Positions 14,082 through 23,426 are shown, numbered from the stretch's first letter. The stretch is 36,493 bases of DNA from Caldifarciminota bacterium (GCA_030612625.1 JAUWNN010000004.1:1-36493), one strand, 5' to 3'. A program made the numbers and translations. Notes: generated from the letters alone by a model not told the origin.

Positions 14082-16101
14082 TTTGGGTTCCTCCTGCTCT
14101 GTCAGAGCCGCTTCCGGCCGGCGCGCAGTTGCGAATGCGCAGGGTGAAAGCGGCAAATCTTCTCACTTCCCTGTCATCCTGGTCCACATCATACTGGTCC
14201 GGGTTCTCCCGGAGTGTTCTATGGGTTATGAACTTGCCGTCGAGGATCCGCCCGGCGTCTACTCCGACGCTGCCGTTGTGCATCCCGGCGATCTTCCTCA
14301 CCAGAAACAACCCGAGCCCGGTTCCGCCGATGCCGAGGGTATCGAATCGGGCGTACTCGTCGAACACCGCTTCGAACTTGTCCTCAGGAATACCGATACC
14401 CTCGTTGGTGATTGCGAACTCGAACCCGTCGTTCCATTTCTTCAGCGTCGAGCGGATTGTCGTATTCGCGGTGCCGTACTTGATCGCGTTCTGCACCAGG
14501 TTGTTGAGCGCCACACGCACCAACCGTTTGTCGCAGATCACCTCGAGACCGTCGCGCTGGTCGCAGATGAACTCCATCCCCTTCACCCTCAGCGAGGACT
14601 TGAGGCGCAGTGCAACCTCATCGACGATGTCTCCAATGACGGCAACGCGGGGACCGAATGCGAGCCGGCCGGTTCGCACCTTTGAGGACGCAAGATAATT
14701 CCTGACCATATCCTGCATCAGGTTCAGGCTGCTGAGCGCACCCAGCAGCATTCGGTCGTGCTTTTCCTTATCGAGTCTCCGGGCTACCTCAGGGTCTGTG
14801 AGCGCGCTTATGTTCATGACAACGGTCCCCAAAGTGGCGCTGAGTTCGTGACTCACAAAGCCGATAACCCAGGTCAAGTGGCGATTCAGTTTCTCGCATT
14901 CACTGCACAGGTCATCCTCGTCGGAGAGACCGGCGAGCTTCGTCTTCAGTTCCTTCATCTCTCCGTGCGGCTCTTCGGGGGGAAGGGATGACTCGGGCCT
15001 GTCCTGCCTGCTCGCGGCCCTCGCCTTCTTCTTCTCAGCAACCGACCCAATCAGGGACAGCACGCCTTTCTTGTCTCCTTCGGACAGGACCGCAGGCTCG
15101 ATGTACCCCTGGTCCACCGCTTCGGTGAAGACCTTCTTGGCCAGGGTTGTTCTGATTACAGCGGTGGTGTATCCATCCGGGGAGCCGAGACCGCCCACTG
15201 AGATGTCCGCGAAGTCATTGGCGAAATCCCGGCAGGCAAGACACGCCGGTCTGGCGATATCCTCGATCTCGTCAAACGGCACGCGAATGGTCACGCCGGA
15301 CTTCATCTCCAGTCTGAAGTCCTCCTTGACGTTGATCTTCAGGATGTCCTCAGGCCTTATGACGTATTTCTTCACGAACCCTTTTCCCATGAGATCCTCG
15401 AACGCGAAACACTGCATGCAGAACAGCCCGACAGTGAAATGAATTGCATCTGCCGGCAGTATGTTCAGGACCTGCATCTTGCGAACCGCCATAATCTGGC
15501 ACGGGGTACCGACAACCGCCAATTTGGTGGTCCGCTTCGGGCCGAACATCCTCACCACCGGAAGAATCGGCACGTAAGTGGAATACTTCTCGCCGATTCC
15601 TTCGAGATGCGACGATTCGGAAAACTGCGACCCGGCCGCCTGGATAAGCCTTTCGCGTGTGGTGGCGATTTCCGGCTCGCGGTTGAACAACCCGGTCTTC
15701 TTCGCGACTATCGCACCGTCAATGGTCTTGCTCTCAAGCATGTAGGCGAGCAACGCAGTGACCACGCCGCCGTCGGTGGCAACTTCCGTTATCCCGGCAT
15801 CGGTTGCCCGCGCGGAAACGACATCCCGGAAGACACCAACCGGAGCTGACCATCCGAATTTCTCCTTGACGTCTTCATTGAGCTCCTGGGTCTGGGGACA
15901 GATGAGATAGCATATTCCACACCTGAAACACTTGTCCGGGTCCACGTATCGGGGCAGATTGTCGACACAGTAGCACATCTCGATTGCCCCGATCTGGTGG
16001 GCGGTGCAGAAGGAAACGCACGCACCGCACTTATTGCACAGGCCCTTTTCTATAACGTCCTTGAGAAGGTCGTCAAAACTCAACTTGGTGCTTTGCTTCA
16101 T
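14074..16101 (-). CDS. FrhB-like protein fused to a histidine kinase
   Basis: This 675-residue fusion has residues 1-345 as a complete FrhB/FdhB-type protein: two N-terminal 4Fe-4S motifs (C22-C32; C58-C68 in CFRCGICYLICP), the GGVVTALLAY flavin region at 111-120, VVGTPCQIMAV, CMQCF, and ARPACLACRDFANDFADISVGG. Residues about 405-620 are a histidine kinase: H-box FVSHELSATL with H418, N-box NNLVQNAIKYG, G1 box NEGIGIP, and G2 GGTGLGLFLVRKIAG. A CSEC motif (399-402) sits directly before the phosphoacceptor helix. No membrane or PAS segment is present, so the redox module itself is the likely sensor. The start at 16101 has GGAG six bases upstream. Confidence 0.92.
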   Translation of the reverse strand: MKQSTKLSFDDLLKDVIEKGLCNKCGACVSFCTAHQIGAIEMCYCVDNLPRYVDPDKCFRCGICYLICPQTQELNEDVKEKFGWSAPVGVFRDVVSARATDAGITEVATDGGVVTALLAYMLESKTIDGAIVAKKTGLFNREPEIATTRERLIQAAGSQFSESSHLEGIGEKYSTYVPILPVVRMFGPKRTTKLAVVGTPCQIMAVRKMQVLNILPADAIHFTVGLFCMQCFAFEDLMGKGFVKKYVIRPEDILKINVKEDFRLEMKSGVTIRVPFDEIEDIARPACLACRDFANDFADISVGGLGSPDGYTTAVIRTTLAKKVFTEAVDQGYIEPAVLSEGDKKGVLSLIGSVAEKKKARAASRQDRPESSLPPEEPHGEMKELKTKLAGLSDEDDLCSECEKLNRHLTWVIGFVSHELSATLGTVVMNISALTDPEVARRLDKEKHDRMLLGALSSLNLMQDMVRNYLASSKVRTGRLAFGPRVAVIGDIVDEVALRLKSSLRVKGMEFICDQRDGLEVICDKRLVRVALNNLVQNAIKYGTANTTIRSTLKKWNDGFEFAITNEGIGIPEDKFEAVFDEYARFDTLGIGGTGLGLFLVRKIAGMHNGSVGVDAGRILDGKFITHRTLRENPDQYDVDQDDREVRRFAAFTLRIRNCAPAGSGSDRAGGTQNG

Positions 16102-16129
16102 GCTCTTCTCCACACTCGCCGCCGGTAGT

Positions 16130-16597
16130 TCATTTCGCGCTAAACCTGCTCTGGACCATGGACTTGATTTTCTTCTTCTGCTCGGCACCGGGCTTGATCA
16201 GGTATTCCACCAGATTGCACCTCAAGTCCTGGGCAAACCGGTCGAGCTCCTCCATCTGCTCAAGTCGTTCCCTGGGCGCGAACCCTTCTTCGACCGCCAT
16301 CTCCCGCAGCACACCCATGACGCCGGCGAATTTCACATTCTGGGGGCAATGCGCATAGCAGACATAGCATCTGGCGCACATCCAGATGATATCCGAAGCC
16401 AGAACTTCTTTCCGCATACCCAGAATAGCCATCCGGATAATTTTCCTCGGGTCATAAGCCTCGTTGACTTCTGCAACCGGGCAGCTCGCGGTGCAGGTAC
16501 CACACGAGAAACAGCGTTTGAAATTCTCGGCGCCGGGTCGCGCGGCGATTTCGTACTTGAACTTCGTATCAAGGTCACTCAGGTTGACTTCATCCAT
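16130..16597 (-). CDS. hdrC: HdrC-like ferredoxin subunit
   Basis: This 155-residue protein has two 4Fe-4S motifs of HdrC type: CFSCGTCTASCPVAEVNEAYDPRKIIRM around 28-50 and WMCARCYVCYAHCPQNVKF around 75-90. The C-terminal helix is typical. HdrC normally links HdrA to HdrB, but no HdrB gene (CCG domains) is present anywhere in the window. The ATG at 16597 follows CAGGAGG. It lies 11 bases after the FAD/NAD(P) flavoprotein gene and so belongs to the Flx-like module. It is the only HdrC in the window. Confidence 0.9.
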   Translation of the reverse strand: MDEVNLSDLDTKFKYEIAARPGAENFKRCFSCGTCTASCPVAEVNEAYDPRKIIRMAILGMRKEVLASDIIWMCARCYVCYAHCPQNVKFAGVMGVLREMAVEEGFAPRERLEQMEELDRFAQDLRCNLVEYLIKPGAEQKKKIKSMVQSRFSAK

Positions 16598-16608
16598 TCT
16601 GCCTCCTG

Positions 16609-17439
16609 TCAATACTGCTCCGGCAGTTCCTGCAGCTCCGCATAGGAGAATACCGGCCCGTCGGCACACACGTACTTGGACCCGATATTGCACCTGCCGC
16701 ATTTCCCAATCCCGCATTTCATTCTTCTTTCGAGCGAGGTATAGATTCTCTCCGGGGGGAATCCGAGGTCAAACAGAACCGGCAAGGTATACTTGATCAT
16801 CACCGGCGGGCCGCACACTACAGCCCAGGTATCCTTGGGGCTGGGCGCCACTTCCTTCGTCACAGTCGGGACAAAACCCACCCGCTTGTCCCAGCCGGAC
16901 ACTTCCTTGTCGATGGTGAGATGCAGATTCAGGTCGTCCCGCTTCTCCCATTCGGCCAGTTCGTCGCGATAGAGGAGCAGACCAGGCCTTCGGGCTCCAT
17001 AGATAACTGTGATATCAGCGAAATCCTTCCGGTGCGCGAACATGTAGACCGCGAGTGACCGGAGTGTAGTGAATGCAAACCCGCCGCTGATAATCACCAC
17101 GTTCTGGCCTTTGAACTTCTCCACCGGATAGTGATTCCCGAGTGGCCCCCGCAGGCCGATTGTCTCGCCCTGCTTCAGATAGTGAAGTGCGGTTGTGACG
17201 ACCCCGACCCGGTTAACAGTGAATCTCAGGAATCCCTTCTCGGTCGGCGAAGACGCTATTCCGAACGGGGCTTCGCCTTTTCCCAGGACGGACAGTTGGC
17301 AGAACTGACCGGGCAGATAGTCAAACGCCTGTTTCTCGTCGCAGAAACTCAGGTCGAACGTTCTCAGGGTTTTGTCGTCCGACTCTTCCCGGATTTTGTC
17401 TACGGTCACCGGGATGGGAATGTAGCAGTTATCCGGCAT
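16609..17439 (-). CDS. FAD/NAD(P)-binding 2Fe-2S flavoprotein (FlxA/HydG-like)
   Basis: These 276 residues belong to the ferredoxin-reductase-type family of sulfhydrogenase gamma, AsrB and FlxA subunits: FAD site PGQFCQLS and PFGIASSP, NAD(P) fold VVIISGGFAFTTLRSLAVY, a VVCGPPVMIKY motif, and a C-terminal 2Fe-2S site in RRMKCGIGKCGRCNIGSKYVC. It should exchange electrons between NAD(P)H and the neighbouring Fe-S subunits. It overlaps the upstream dicluster gene by 11 bases. The set HdrA-MvhD-two dicluster proteins-this protein-HdrC corresponds to FlxABCD-HdrAC without HdrB. Confidence 0.9.
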   Translation of the reverse strand: MPDNCYIPIPVTVDKIREESDDKTLRTFDLSFCDEKQAFDYLPGQFCQLSVLGKGEAPFGIASSPTEKGFLRFTVNRVGVVTTALHYLKQGETIGLRGPLGNHYPVEKFKGQNVVIISGGFAFTTLRSLAVYMFAHRKDFADITVIYGARRPGLLLYRDELAEWEKRDDLNLHLTIDKEVSGWDKRVGFVPTVTKEVAPSPKDTWAVVCGPPVMIKYTLPVLFDLGFPPERIYTSLERRMKCGIGKCGRCNIGSKYVCADGPVFSYAELQELPEQY

Positions 17440-18454
17440 CCATAAATCTCTTGATTACGTAGCGAATGTCAAGATTGACCGGGCAACTCCGGACGCATCT
17501 GCCGCATCCCACGCATGCAATCTCGCCGAACACGTCAACGAAGTAGTTGAACTTGTGCATCACCCGCTGCCGGATTCGTTTTTTCCCGGTCGGTCTCGGG
17601 TTGTGACCTGATGCCTCTTTCGTGAACTGGGGAGCCATGCACGTATCCCAGATTCTGATTCGCCTGCCCCGGCTCGTGCCCGGCATCTTCTCGTCCTGGA
17701 TGTCAAAACAGTGGCAGGTCGGACACAAATACGCACAGACTGCACAGGAAAGGCACTTCCCGGCAAGCTCGTCCCACAACGAGCTGTCCCACGACTTGTC
17801 CAGAACCGCCTTGATGGAGGAAATGTCAACCTTGTCTTCCATCGATGATTCGGCGTGCTCCCTGACGCCGGCCGCTTTGCTCAGGTCATCGTCGGTGGGC
17901 TTCCTGAACGGAATCTCGTCTGAACTCTCCAGGAAACCTCTTCCTTTCTCGCTGCAGGACTCCACCAGCAGGGCATCGCCGATATCAGTGAGCGCGATGT
18001 CTGAGCCCTGCTTGCTGAACGGACCCAGGTCCAACCAGTTGCAGAAGCAACCAGCCCGCGGCGTATTGCAGCCCACACTGATTATGAGCGCGTTCTCGTA
18101 TCGCCGGGTCCAGCAGGAATCGTTGTATTTCCCGGTGCCGAAGACCTTGTCCAGCATCAGCAGGCTCCTTGCATCGCACGGCCTGATACCGAGGACCGCA
18201 ATCGGCTTGTCCGGACCCGACGGAGTCTCTGTCTTCCCGTTCTCATACGTGAGTATCGTCTCAACCTGGGGAAAGAAAATGCCTTTGGCCGACTCATCCG
18301 TGTTGGAGTCCAATTTCAGTGCATCGGCTGACTCTACTTCGGCAAACCTGGTCAAGCCATTGGCTTCAACCGGACCGAACAGACGGTACTCTGAGAGCAA
18401 CGCAGCAACGAACTTGTCAAGCCGCTTCTTGTCCAGCTTGAGGATATCACTCAC
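17429..18454 (-). CDS. 4Fe-4S dicluster protein (FlxB/HydB/AsrA-like)
   Basis: This 341-residue protein resembles the sulfhydrogenase beta and anaerobic sulfite reductase A family. It has an N-terminal domain with VLGIRPCDARSLLMLDKVF and SVGCNTPRAGCFCNWLDLGPF, then two 4Fe-4S motifs, CLSCAVCAYLCPTCHCFD and CVGCGRCVRSCPVNLDIRYV. Its partner in known complexes is an FAD/NAD(P) flavoprotein, here the next gene. It overlaps the upstream paralogue by ATGA (18451-18454). It is one of four members of the CPxC[YH]C family in the window. Confidence 0.85.
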   Translation of the reverse strand: MSDILKLDKKRLDKFVAALLSEYRLFGPVEANGLTRFAEVESADALKLDSNTDESAKGIFFPQVETILTYENGKTETPSGPDKPIAVLGIRPCDARSLLMLDKVFGTGKYNDSCWTRRYENALIISVGCNTPRAGCFCNWLDLGPFSKQGSDIALTDIGDALLVESCSEKGRGFLESSDEIPFRKPTDDDLSKAAGVREHAESSMEDKVDISSIKAVLDKSWDSSLWDELAGKCLSCAVCAYLCPTCHCFDIQDEKMPGTSRGRRIRIWDTCMAPQFTKEASGHNPRPTGKKRIRQRVMHKFNYFVDVFGEIACVGCGRCVRSCPVNLDIRYVIKRFMDAG

Positions 18455-19413
18455 AGGATGAACTCCTGCTTGTCTTCCTCGTCGAAAGCCGCCATTGCCG
18501 GAGTTTCGTCAGGGTCCAGACCGGAAGTGTACCCGAATCTCTCCTGGATTTCCTTCTCGACCTTCTTGTTCAGCAGTCCCAGGTTGATACCGAGGGGGCA
18601 GGCCCGTTCACAAGCTCCGCAATCAACACACCGGCCCGCAGTGTGCAGAACCCGCACGATGTGGAATATCATCGTATCGGACAGGTCGGTGCTCTTCCCG
18701 AACCACTGGGGATTGCTCTGGTCAACAAAGCACTCCTCGCAATAGCACATCGGGCAGGCGTTCCGGCAGGCATAGCACCTGATGCACTTGGAGAACTCGT
18801 TCTCGAAGAAAGCCCACCTTTCGGAAGCATCGAGCTTCTCGAACTCATCGAACTCTTTGCACTCAGGTTCCTGAGATGCAGCCTCTTTCGGCTCGGTTAT
18901 GAACACATCGTGTACCGGCGGGCTCGGGTAGCGACACCGCCTGCAGGAATCCGACAGGACATCAAATTTGTCCAGGGAGACTTCGAAATCCTTCCCCTTG
19001 AGCACGACCTTCTCACCCTCGATCCGGTACTCGGAAACTTCCCTGCCCTGGGTCTTGTCGCAGGCCTTCCTGTGGTCGAGCACACCTTCACAGGGAATAC
19101 CGATTATGAGAATGCCCTCACGTTTGACTTGACCCTCGGCTATGTATTGGACCACTGCCCTGCCGTCACAGCCCTTTGCCACGATTCCCACTCGTCCATC
19201 CCCGGCCTTGCCGCACTTCTTCAGGTACTGGGTCAGATTGTTGCCGCAGGTGATGTCGAAAACCAGGCTGTCCGCATCCTTTTCGTCTTCAATAAAGACC
19301 GGGGTCGAGCGAAGCGCTGAACTTCCCCGGGCATATCCGATTACCCGGCAGACCTTCTGCTCCTGCAGCAGCTTCCTCACTGTTTCTCTTAGCACTTGCT
19401 CGACGTCCGCCAT
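18451..19413 (-). CDS. 4Fe-4S dicluster electron-transfer protein (FlxC/FrhB-like)
   Basis: This 320-residue protein has an N-terminal domain with VGIVAKGCDGRAVVQYIAEG and IIGIPCEGVLDHRKACDK, a central CRRCRYPSP motif, and C-terminal clusters KCIRCYACRNACPMCYCEECF and CVDCGACERACPLGINLG. It belongs to a family of soluble Fe-S proteins encoded with HdrA/MvhD and flavoprotein subunits. I start at the ATG at 19413, one base after the MvhD stop. The C-terminal tail is acidic, as in the two paralogues at 28740 and 29932. It probably carries electrons from the flavoprotein side to MvhD/HdrA. Confidence 0.82.
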   Translation of the reverse strand: MADVEQVLRETVRKLLQEQKVCRVIGYARGSSALRSTPVFIEDEKDADSLVFDITCGNNLTQYLKKCGKAGDGRVGIVAKGCDGRAVVQYIAEGQVKREGILIIGIPCEGVLDHRKACDKTQGREVSEYRIEGEKVVLKGKDFEVSLDKFDVLSDSCRRCRYPSPPVHDVFITEPKEAASQEPECKEFDEFEKLDASERWAFFENEFSKCIRCYACRNACPMCYCEECFVDQSNPQWFGKSTDLSDTMIFHIVRVLHTAGRCVDCGACERACPLGINLGLLNKKVEKEIQERFGYTSGLDPDETPAMAAFDEEDKQEFIL

Positions 19414-19414
19414 G

Positions 19415-19891
19415 TCAGTACTTCGTCTCTGTAGGCTCAAGGTTCCTCACCAGTTTCCTGGCAGGACCGAGCTTCTTCACGTCCTCGGTGACTTTGGTGA
19501 CGACCTGGGCGAATTTCTCGCCTTCACCGGCCGACACCCAGGAAAACTGAACCCGACCCGGCTCCAGGCCCATGAACTCCAGCAGCGTCTTCAATACGGC
19601 GAACTTCCTGCGCGCCACGTAGTTGCCCGAGATGTAATGGCAATCTCCGGGATGGCAGCCTGAAACCAGAACCCCGTCAAACCCGTTCTGAAGGCACTTG
19701 AGAATGAATATCGGGTTGACTCTACCTGAGCAGGGAATCCTGACAACCCGGATATTGGGAGGGTACTGAATCCTTGAAACCCCGGCAAGGTCTGCCCCGG
19801 CGTACGAGCACCAGTTGCACAGGAATGCCAGTATCTTGGGCTGCCAGTCCTTGTGCCGTCCGATGGTGTTTTCCACTTTCGCTTCAATCAT
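19415..19891 (-). CDS. mvhD: MvhD-type 2Fe-2S subunit (fourth copy)
   Basis: This 158-residue protein has the full MvhD signature: [15 protein letters not shown] (C25, C28), PCSGRVNP (C54) and [14 protein letters not shown] (C79, C84). MvhD passes electrons between a dehydrogenase or hydrogenase and HdrA. The ATG at 19891 overlaps the stop of the fused tandem HdrA gene (ATGA, 19888-19891), so it is presumably dedicated to that HdrA. All positions that are selenocysteine in some homologues are cysteine here. Confidence 0.93.
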   Translation of the reverse strand: MIEAKVENTIGRHKDWQPKILAFLCNWCSYAGADLAGVSRIQYPPNIRVVRIPCSGRVNPIFILKCLQNGFDGVLVSGCHPGDCHYISGNYVARRKFAVLKTLLEFMGLEPGRVQFSWVSAGEGEKFAQVVTKVTEDVKKLGPARKLVRNLEPTETKY

Positions 19892-22800
19892 GTCGTTATT
19901 GCGCTGACCGCTTCGAAAATCTGGTCGTCCGTGAAACCCTTCAGGTTGATAGCACCGGACCGACACGACGCCGCACAGGCACCACAACCCTTGCACAACG
20001 CTTCATTCACTTCGGCGACCGTTTTCACAACCTTCGACCCCATCGTCATCTCTTTCAACTCGACTGCGGCATAGGCACAAGCCTTGACACAAACACCACA
20101 ACCAGTGCATCTATCAGGGTTGACCCAGGATACGGTACCTTCGGCCTCAATGACCTTCCTGCTCAACACGCCCAATGCCCTTGCTGCCGCGGCTTTTGCC
20201 TGGGTTATCGACTCATCAATGTTCTTCGGAGAATGAGCAAGTCCGCACATGAAAACCCCGTCGGTGGCGAAGTCGACCGGCCTCAGCTTCATGTGGGCCT
20301 CCAGGAAGAAGCCCTCTTTGTTCAACGGCACCTTGAGCATCTTTGCCAATTGCTCATTCTCTTTCGGGGCATCCATGGCGGCCGAAAGCACAACAAGGTC
20401 TGCTTCGATCACAATCTTCTTGTCGAGCAGGAAATCCACCAGCTTGACCTTCAGTTTGCTGTCCGGGTCGCTTTTGTCCACCGGCTCGAGTTCGGGCTTG
20501 TGGTCCAGGTCATACCTCTCGAAGACCACACCCAAGTCCCTTGCCTGGCCGTAGTACTTCTCGGCCAGACCGTAGGTCCTGATGTCCCGGTACAACACAT
20601 AGACGTCGGTGCCGGGCCGCATCTTCTTCATCAACGTGGCATTCTTGATGGCCTGGCCACAACATACCCGGCTGCAATAGAGCCTCTCCCCTTCCCGGGA
20701 GCCGACACACTGAATCATGACCACGGTCTTGCATCTCGGGAGGTCGGCAATCCGCTTCTCAAGCTCAAGCTGGGTAATCACCCGCCGGCTCTTTCCGTAC
20801 AGGTACTCGGCAGGCTCTGACTCCCTGGCCCCGGTGGCAACGACTACGACGCCATGGTCGTACTCGACGCTCGGCTCTTTGCTCTTGGCTTCTGGTTTCT
20901 GGCTGTTGACTTCAAAGGTCGTCTTGAAATGCCCGATGTAGCCTTCGATGCTCTGCAGCCTGGCGTTCCTGTGGACGGTAATGAACTTGCTGTCTTCCAC
21001 CTTCAGGATAGTACTGTGCAGGAGCTCCCGGGGGTCCGCGCCGTTCAGTGTGTTGCGGATGCCGGCCAGATTCCCGCCGAGCTCGCTCTCTTTTTCCAGG
21101 AGACAGACTTCGTACCCGGCGTCAGCCATTGCCAGAGACGCAATCATGCCGGACAGCCCGCCGCCAACAACCACGGCCTTCGGGTTGATTTCAATCGGCA
21201 GTTTCTGAAGCGGAAACAGGTTCCTTGCTTTGGCAACGCCCATCTCCACCAGGTCCTTGACCTTGGCGGTTGCCAGCTCAGGCTCGTGCATGTGTGCCCA
21301 ACTGCACTGGTCCCTGATATTCGCCATCTCGAAGAGATACTGGTTCAGACCGGCCTCTCTGAGCGTCTCGCGGAACAGCGGCTCATGGGTCCTCGGGGTG
21401 CACGCGGCAACCAGAACCCGGTTCAGGTTATGCTCCCGGATTTTCTCTTTTATCGTATCCAGGCAGTCCTGGGAACAGGCATAGATGACGTCCTCGGTGT
21501 ATTCTACATTGGGCAAAGTCCCGGCAAATCCGGCGACATCCTTGACATCCACTACGCCGGCGATGTTGATCCCGCAGTGGCAGACAAACACGCCAATCCG
21601 CGGCCGCTCGCCCACAACGTCTTTCTCCTCGGGGAACTCCTTTTTCGAGACCTTCTCCTGTCTCTCAAGGGCCAGGAACCGGGCGCAGCCTGCCACAGCA
21701 CCCGAAGCGGACATCACCGATTCCGGGATGTCTTTGGGCCCGTTCGCAGCGCCGCAGGCGAATATGCCCGGCCTCACGGTATTGAGCGGCTCAAACGGAA
21801 CCGCCCGGCAGAACCCGTATTCGTCCAGCTTAACATCGACCTTGTCTGCAAGCTCAGCCATATCCTCACGCGGCTCCAGGCCGACCGAGAGCACAACCAG
21901 GTCGAAAACCTCGCTGTCCCGCTTGCCGTACTCCCGGGTGAAGTGCAGCCTCAGGTTGCCGTCGTCAGCAGGCGTGACTTTTGCGACTCTCGCCCTTGTG
22001 AACTCAACCCCGAACTGCGACTCAGCCCTCTCGTAGTACTTGTCAAAATCCTTGCCGAACGCCCTGATGTCCATGAAGAAAATGGTCGGCTCGATTCCCT
22101 TGCTGTGCTCCTTGGCAATGACCGCTTCCTTGATTGCGTACATGCAGCAGACCGAACTGCAGTAGTCGTGCTTCCTTTCCAGATCCCTTGAGCCGACGCA
22201 CTGGATGAACGCAACCCTCCCGGGCTCCTTCCCGTCCGACGGCCGCACAACGTGGCCCTTCTGAGGCCCGCTTGCCGAAAGCATCCGTTCGAACTCGATG
22301 GAGGTTACCACATTCGGATATGCCTTGTATCCGTACTGGCCATATCCGATAGGGTTATGGGGGTCGATCCCGGATGCCAGAACGACCGCGCCGCAATTCA
22401 GGTCAATGAACTTGTCTTTGTCCTTGAAGTTGATTGCGTCCGCTTCGCAGGCTTTCTCACACAGCTTGCACACCCCTTTGGTGAGCTGCAGGCAGTGCGC
22501 CGCGTCAATGACGTAGTTCGACGGGATGCTCTGGGCAAAGTACCGGTATATCGCTTTGCGCTGTCTCAGTTCCACATCAAACTCGTCGGCAACCTTGACC
22601 GGGCACTTCTCAGCACAGACCCCGCAGCCGACGCACTTGTCCGGGTCCACGTACCGGGCATGTTCCTTTATCCGGCAGTTGAAATCACCCGCCGTGCCTT
22701 CCACTGACACAAGCGACGAGCAGATGTGGAGCGTAATACCGGGATGCCGGGCGCACTCACTCATCTTCGGGGAAAGAATACAGATTGAACAATCATTCGT

Positions 22801-22962
22801 CGGAAAGGTCTTATCCAATTGGGGCATCCTGCCGCCGATTGACGGGGTCTGCTCAAGCAGATGAACGTCGGCACCCAGTTCGGCAAGGTCAAGCGCTGCC
22901 TGGATGCCCGCTATCCCGGCGCCGACTACCAGTACCGACTTGCTGGAACTCTTCACACTCAA
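19888..22962 (-). CDS. hdrA: Fused tandem HdrA (two flavin modules)
   Basis: This 1024-residue protein has residues 1-450 as a first HdrA module: GAGIAG (14-19), cysteine motif [11 protein letters not shown], 4Fe-4S motif C110-C120, and a second internal cysteine set C157, C165, C168 and C172. Residues 451-1024 are a second module: PRIGVFVCHCGIN domain, GGGLSG (600-605), and two C-terminal 4Fe-4S ferredoxins (CTGCGVCVKAC; CKGCGACAASC). Two FADs are expected, as in tandem HdrA/BamE-type proteins used for flavin-based bifurcation. Residues 685-699 are a heptamer-derived insert at the same loop where the 1107-residue fusion carries octamers. ATGA overlaps join it to the protease and MvhD genes. 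Confidence 0.93.
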   Translation of the reverse strand: MSVKSSSKSVLVVGAGIAGIQAALDLAELGADVHLLEQTPSIGGRMPQLDKTFPTNDCSICILSPKMSECARHPGITLHICSSLVSVEGTAGDFNCRIKEHARYVDPDKCVGCGVCAEKCPVKVADEFDVELRQRKAIYRYFAQSIPSNYVIDAAHCLQLTKGVCKLCEKACEADAINFKDKDKFIDLNCGAVVLASGIDPHNPIGYGQYGYKAYPNVVTSIEFERMLSASGPQKGHVVRPSDGKEPGRVAFIQCVGSRDLERKHDYCSSVCCMYAIKEAVIAKEHSKGIEPTIFFMDIRAFGKDFDKYYERAESQFGVEFTRARVAKVTPADDGNLRLHFTREYGKRDSEVFDLVVLSVGLEPREDMAELADKVDVKLDEYGFCRAVPFEPLNTVRPGIFACGAANGPKDIPESVMSASGAVAGCARFLALERQEKVSKKEFPEEKDVVGERPRIGVFVCHCGINIAGVVDVKDVAGFAGTLPNVEYTEDVIYACSQDCLDTIKEKIREHNLNRVLVAACTPRTHEPLFRETLREAGLNQYLFEMANIRDQCSWAHMHEPELATAKVKDLVEMGVAKARNLFPLQKLPIEINPKAVVVGGGLSGMIASLAMADAGYEVCLLEKESELGGNLAGIRNTLNGADPRELLHSTILKVEDSKFITVHRNARLQSIEGYIGHFKTTFEVNSQKPEAKSKEPSVEYDHGVVVVATGARESEPAEYLYGKSRRVITQLELEKRIADLPRCKTVVMIQCVGSREGERLYCSRVCCGQAIKNATLMKKMRPGTDVYVLYRDIRTYGLAEKYYGQARDLGVVFERYDLDHKPELEPVDKSDPDSKLKVKLVDFLLDKKIVIEADLVVLSAAMDAPKENEQLAKMLKVPLNKEGFFLEAHMKLRPVDFATDGVFMCGLAHSPKNIDESITQAKAAAARALGVLSRKVIEAEGTVSWVNPDRCTGCGVCVKACAYAAVELKEMTMGSKVVKTVAEVNEALCKGCGACAASCRSGAINLKGFTDDQIFEAVSAITT
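20870..20904. repeat. Heptamer insert inside the fused tandem HdrA gene
   Basis: Five heptamers (minus strand: AGCCAGA, AACCAGA, AGCCAAG, AGCAAAG, AGCCGAG) fall within one loop of the second flavin module. They are translated as a short run rich in Ser, Lys, Pro and Glu. 35 bases is not a multiple of three, so flanking bases must complete the in-frame insert. Confidence 0.6.
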
Positions 22963-23426
22963 ACCGCCATCCTCTGCTCCGCAATGCTGCTGACTATCCG
23001 CTCGGTCAGGTCTGGAATCCTCGCCTCCATCTCCGGGCCGCAGCCTTCGTGAAACGTCAGGTTGTCCGCTACTTCCACGGCATATATCTCAACTCGTTCC
23101 GGGATCTCATACCCCAGCTTCTTTCCAAGCTCAATCGCAGTCACAATACCTACCCCGTGTGAATACGACGGGTCTCCCGGGCTGCCGAGGTCTTCCAGAC
23201 CCAGTTCGTACAGAGTACCGGGAATCCCCCCTTCTGTCTTTATCGAGTCGATTATGACCAGCTTGTCATACCCGGCAATGTAGTCCAGCAGCCGGATCCC
23301 GGACAGACTCACCTCAATAACGTCCACATCGGGCAGACATCGTTTCCTGATCTCACTCGCTATTCTGATGCCTACTCCGTCATCCGTAAGGATGGGGTTC
23401 CCGATGCCGATGATAAGGGTCTTCAT
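22959..23426 (-). CDS. Hydrogenase maturation protease (HycI/HyaD family)
   Basis: This 155-residue protein has the family pattern: IGIGNPILTDDGVGIRIA with D16, VIIDSIKT with D60, and SYSHGVGI with H90, the three nickel-sensing ligands. It removes the C-terminal tail of the [NiFe] large subunit after nickel insertion; the adjacent large subunit carries such a tail. It overlaps both neighbours by ATGA. No hypA-F genes are present, so the general maturation machinery must be elsewhere. Confidence 0.93.
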   Translation of the reverse strand: MKTLIIGIGNPILTDDGVGIRIASEIRKRCLPDVDVIEVSLSGIRLLDYIAGYDKLVIIDSIKTEGGIPGTLYELGLEDLGSPGDPSYSHGVGIVTAIELGKKLGYEIPERVEIYAVEVADNLTFHEGCGPEMEARIPDLTERIVSSIAEQRMAV

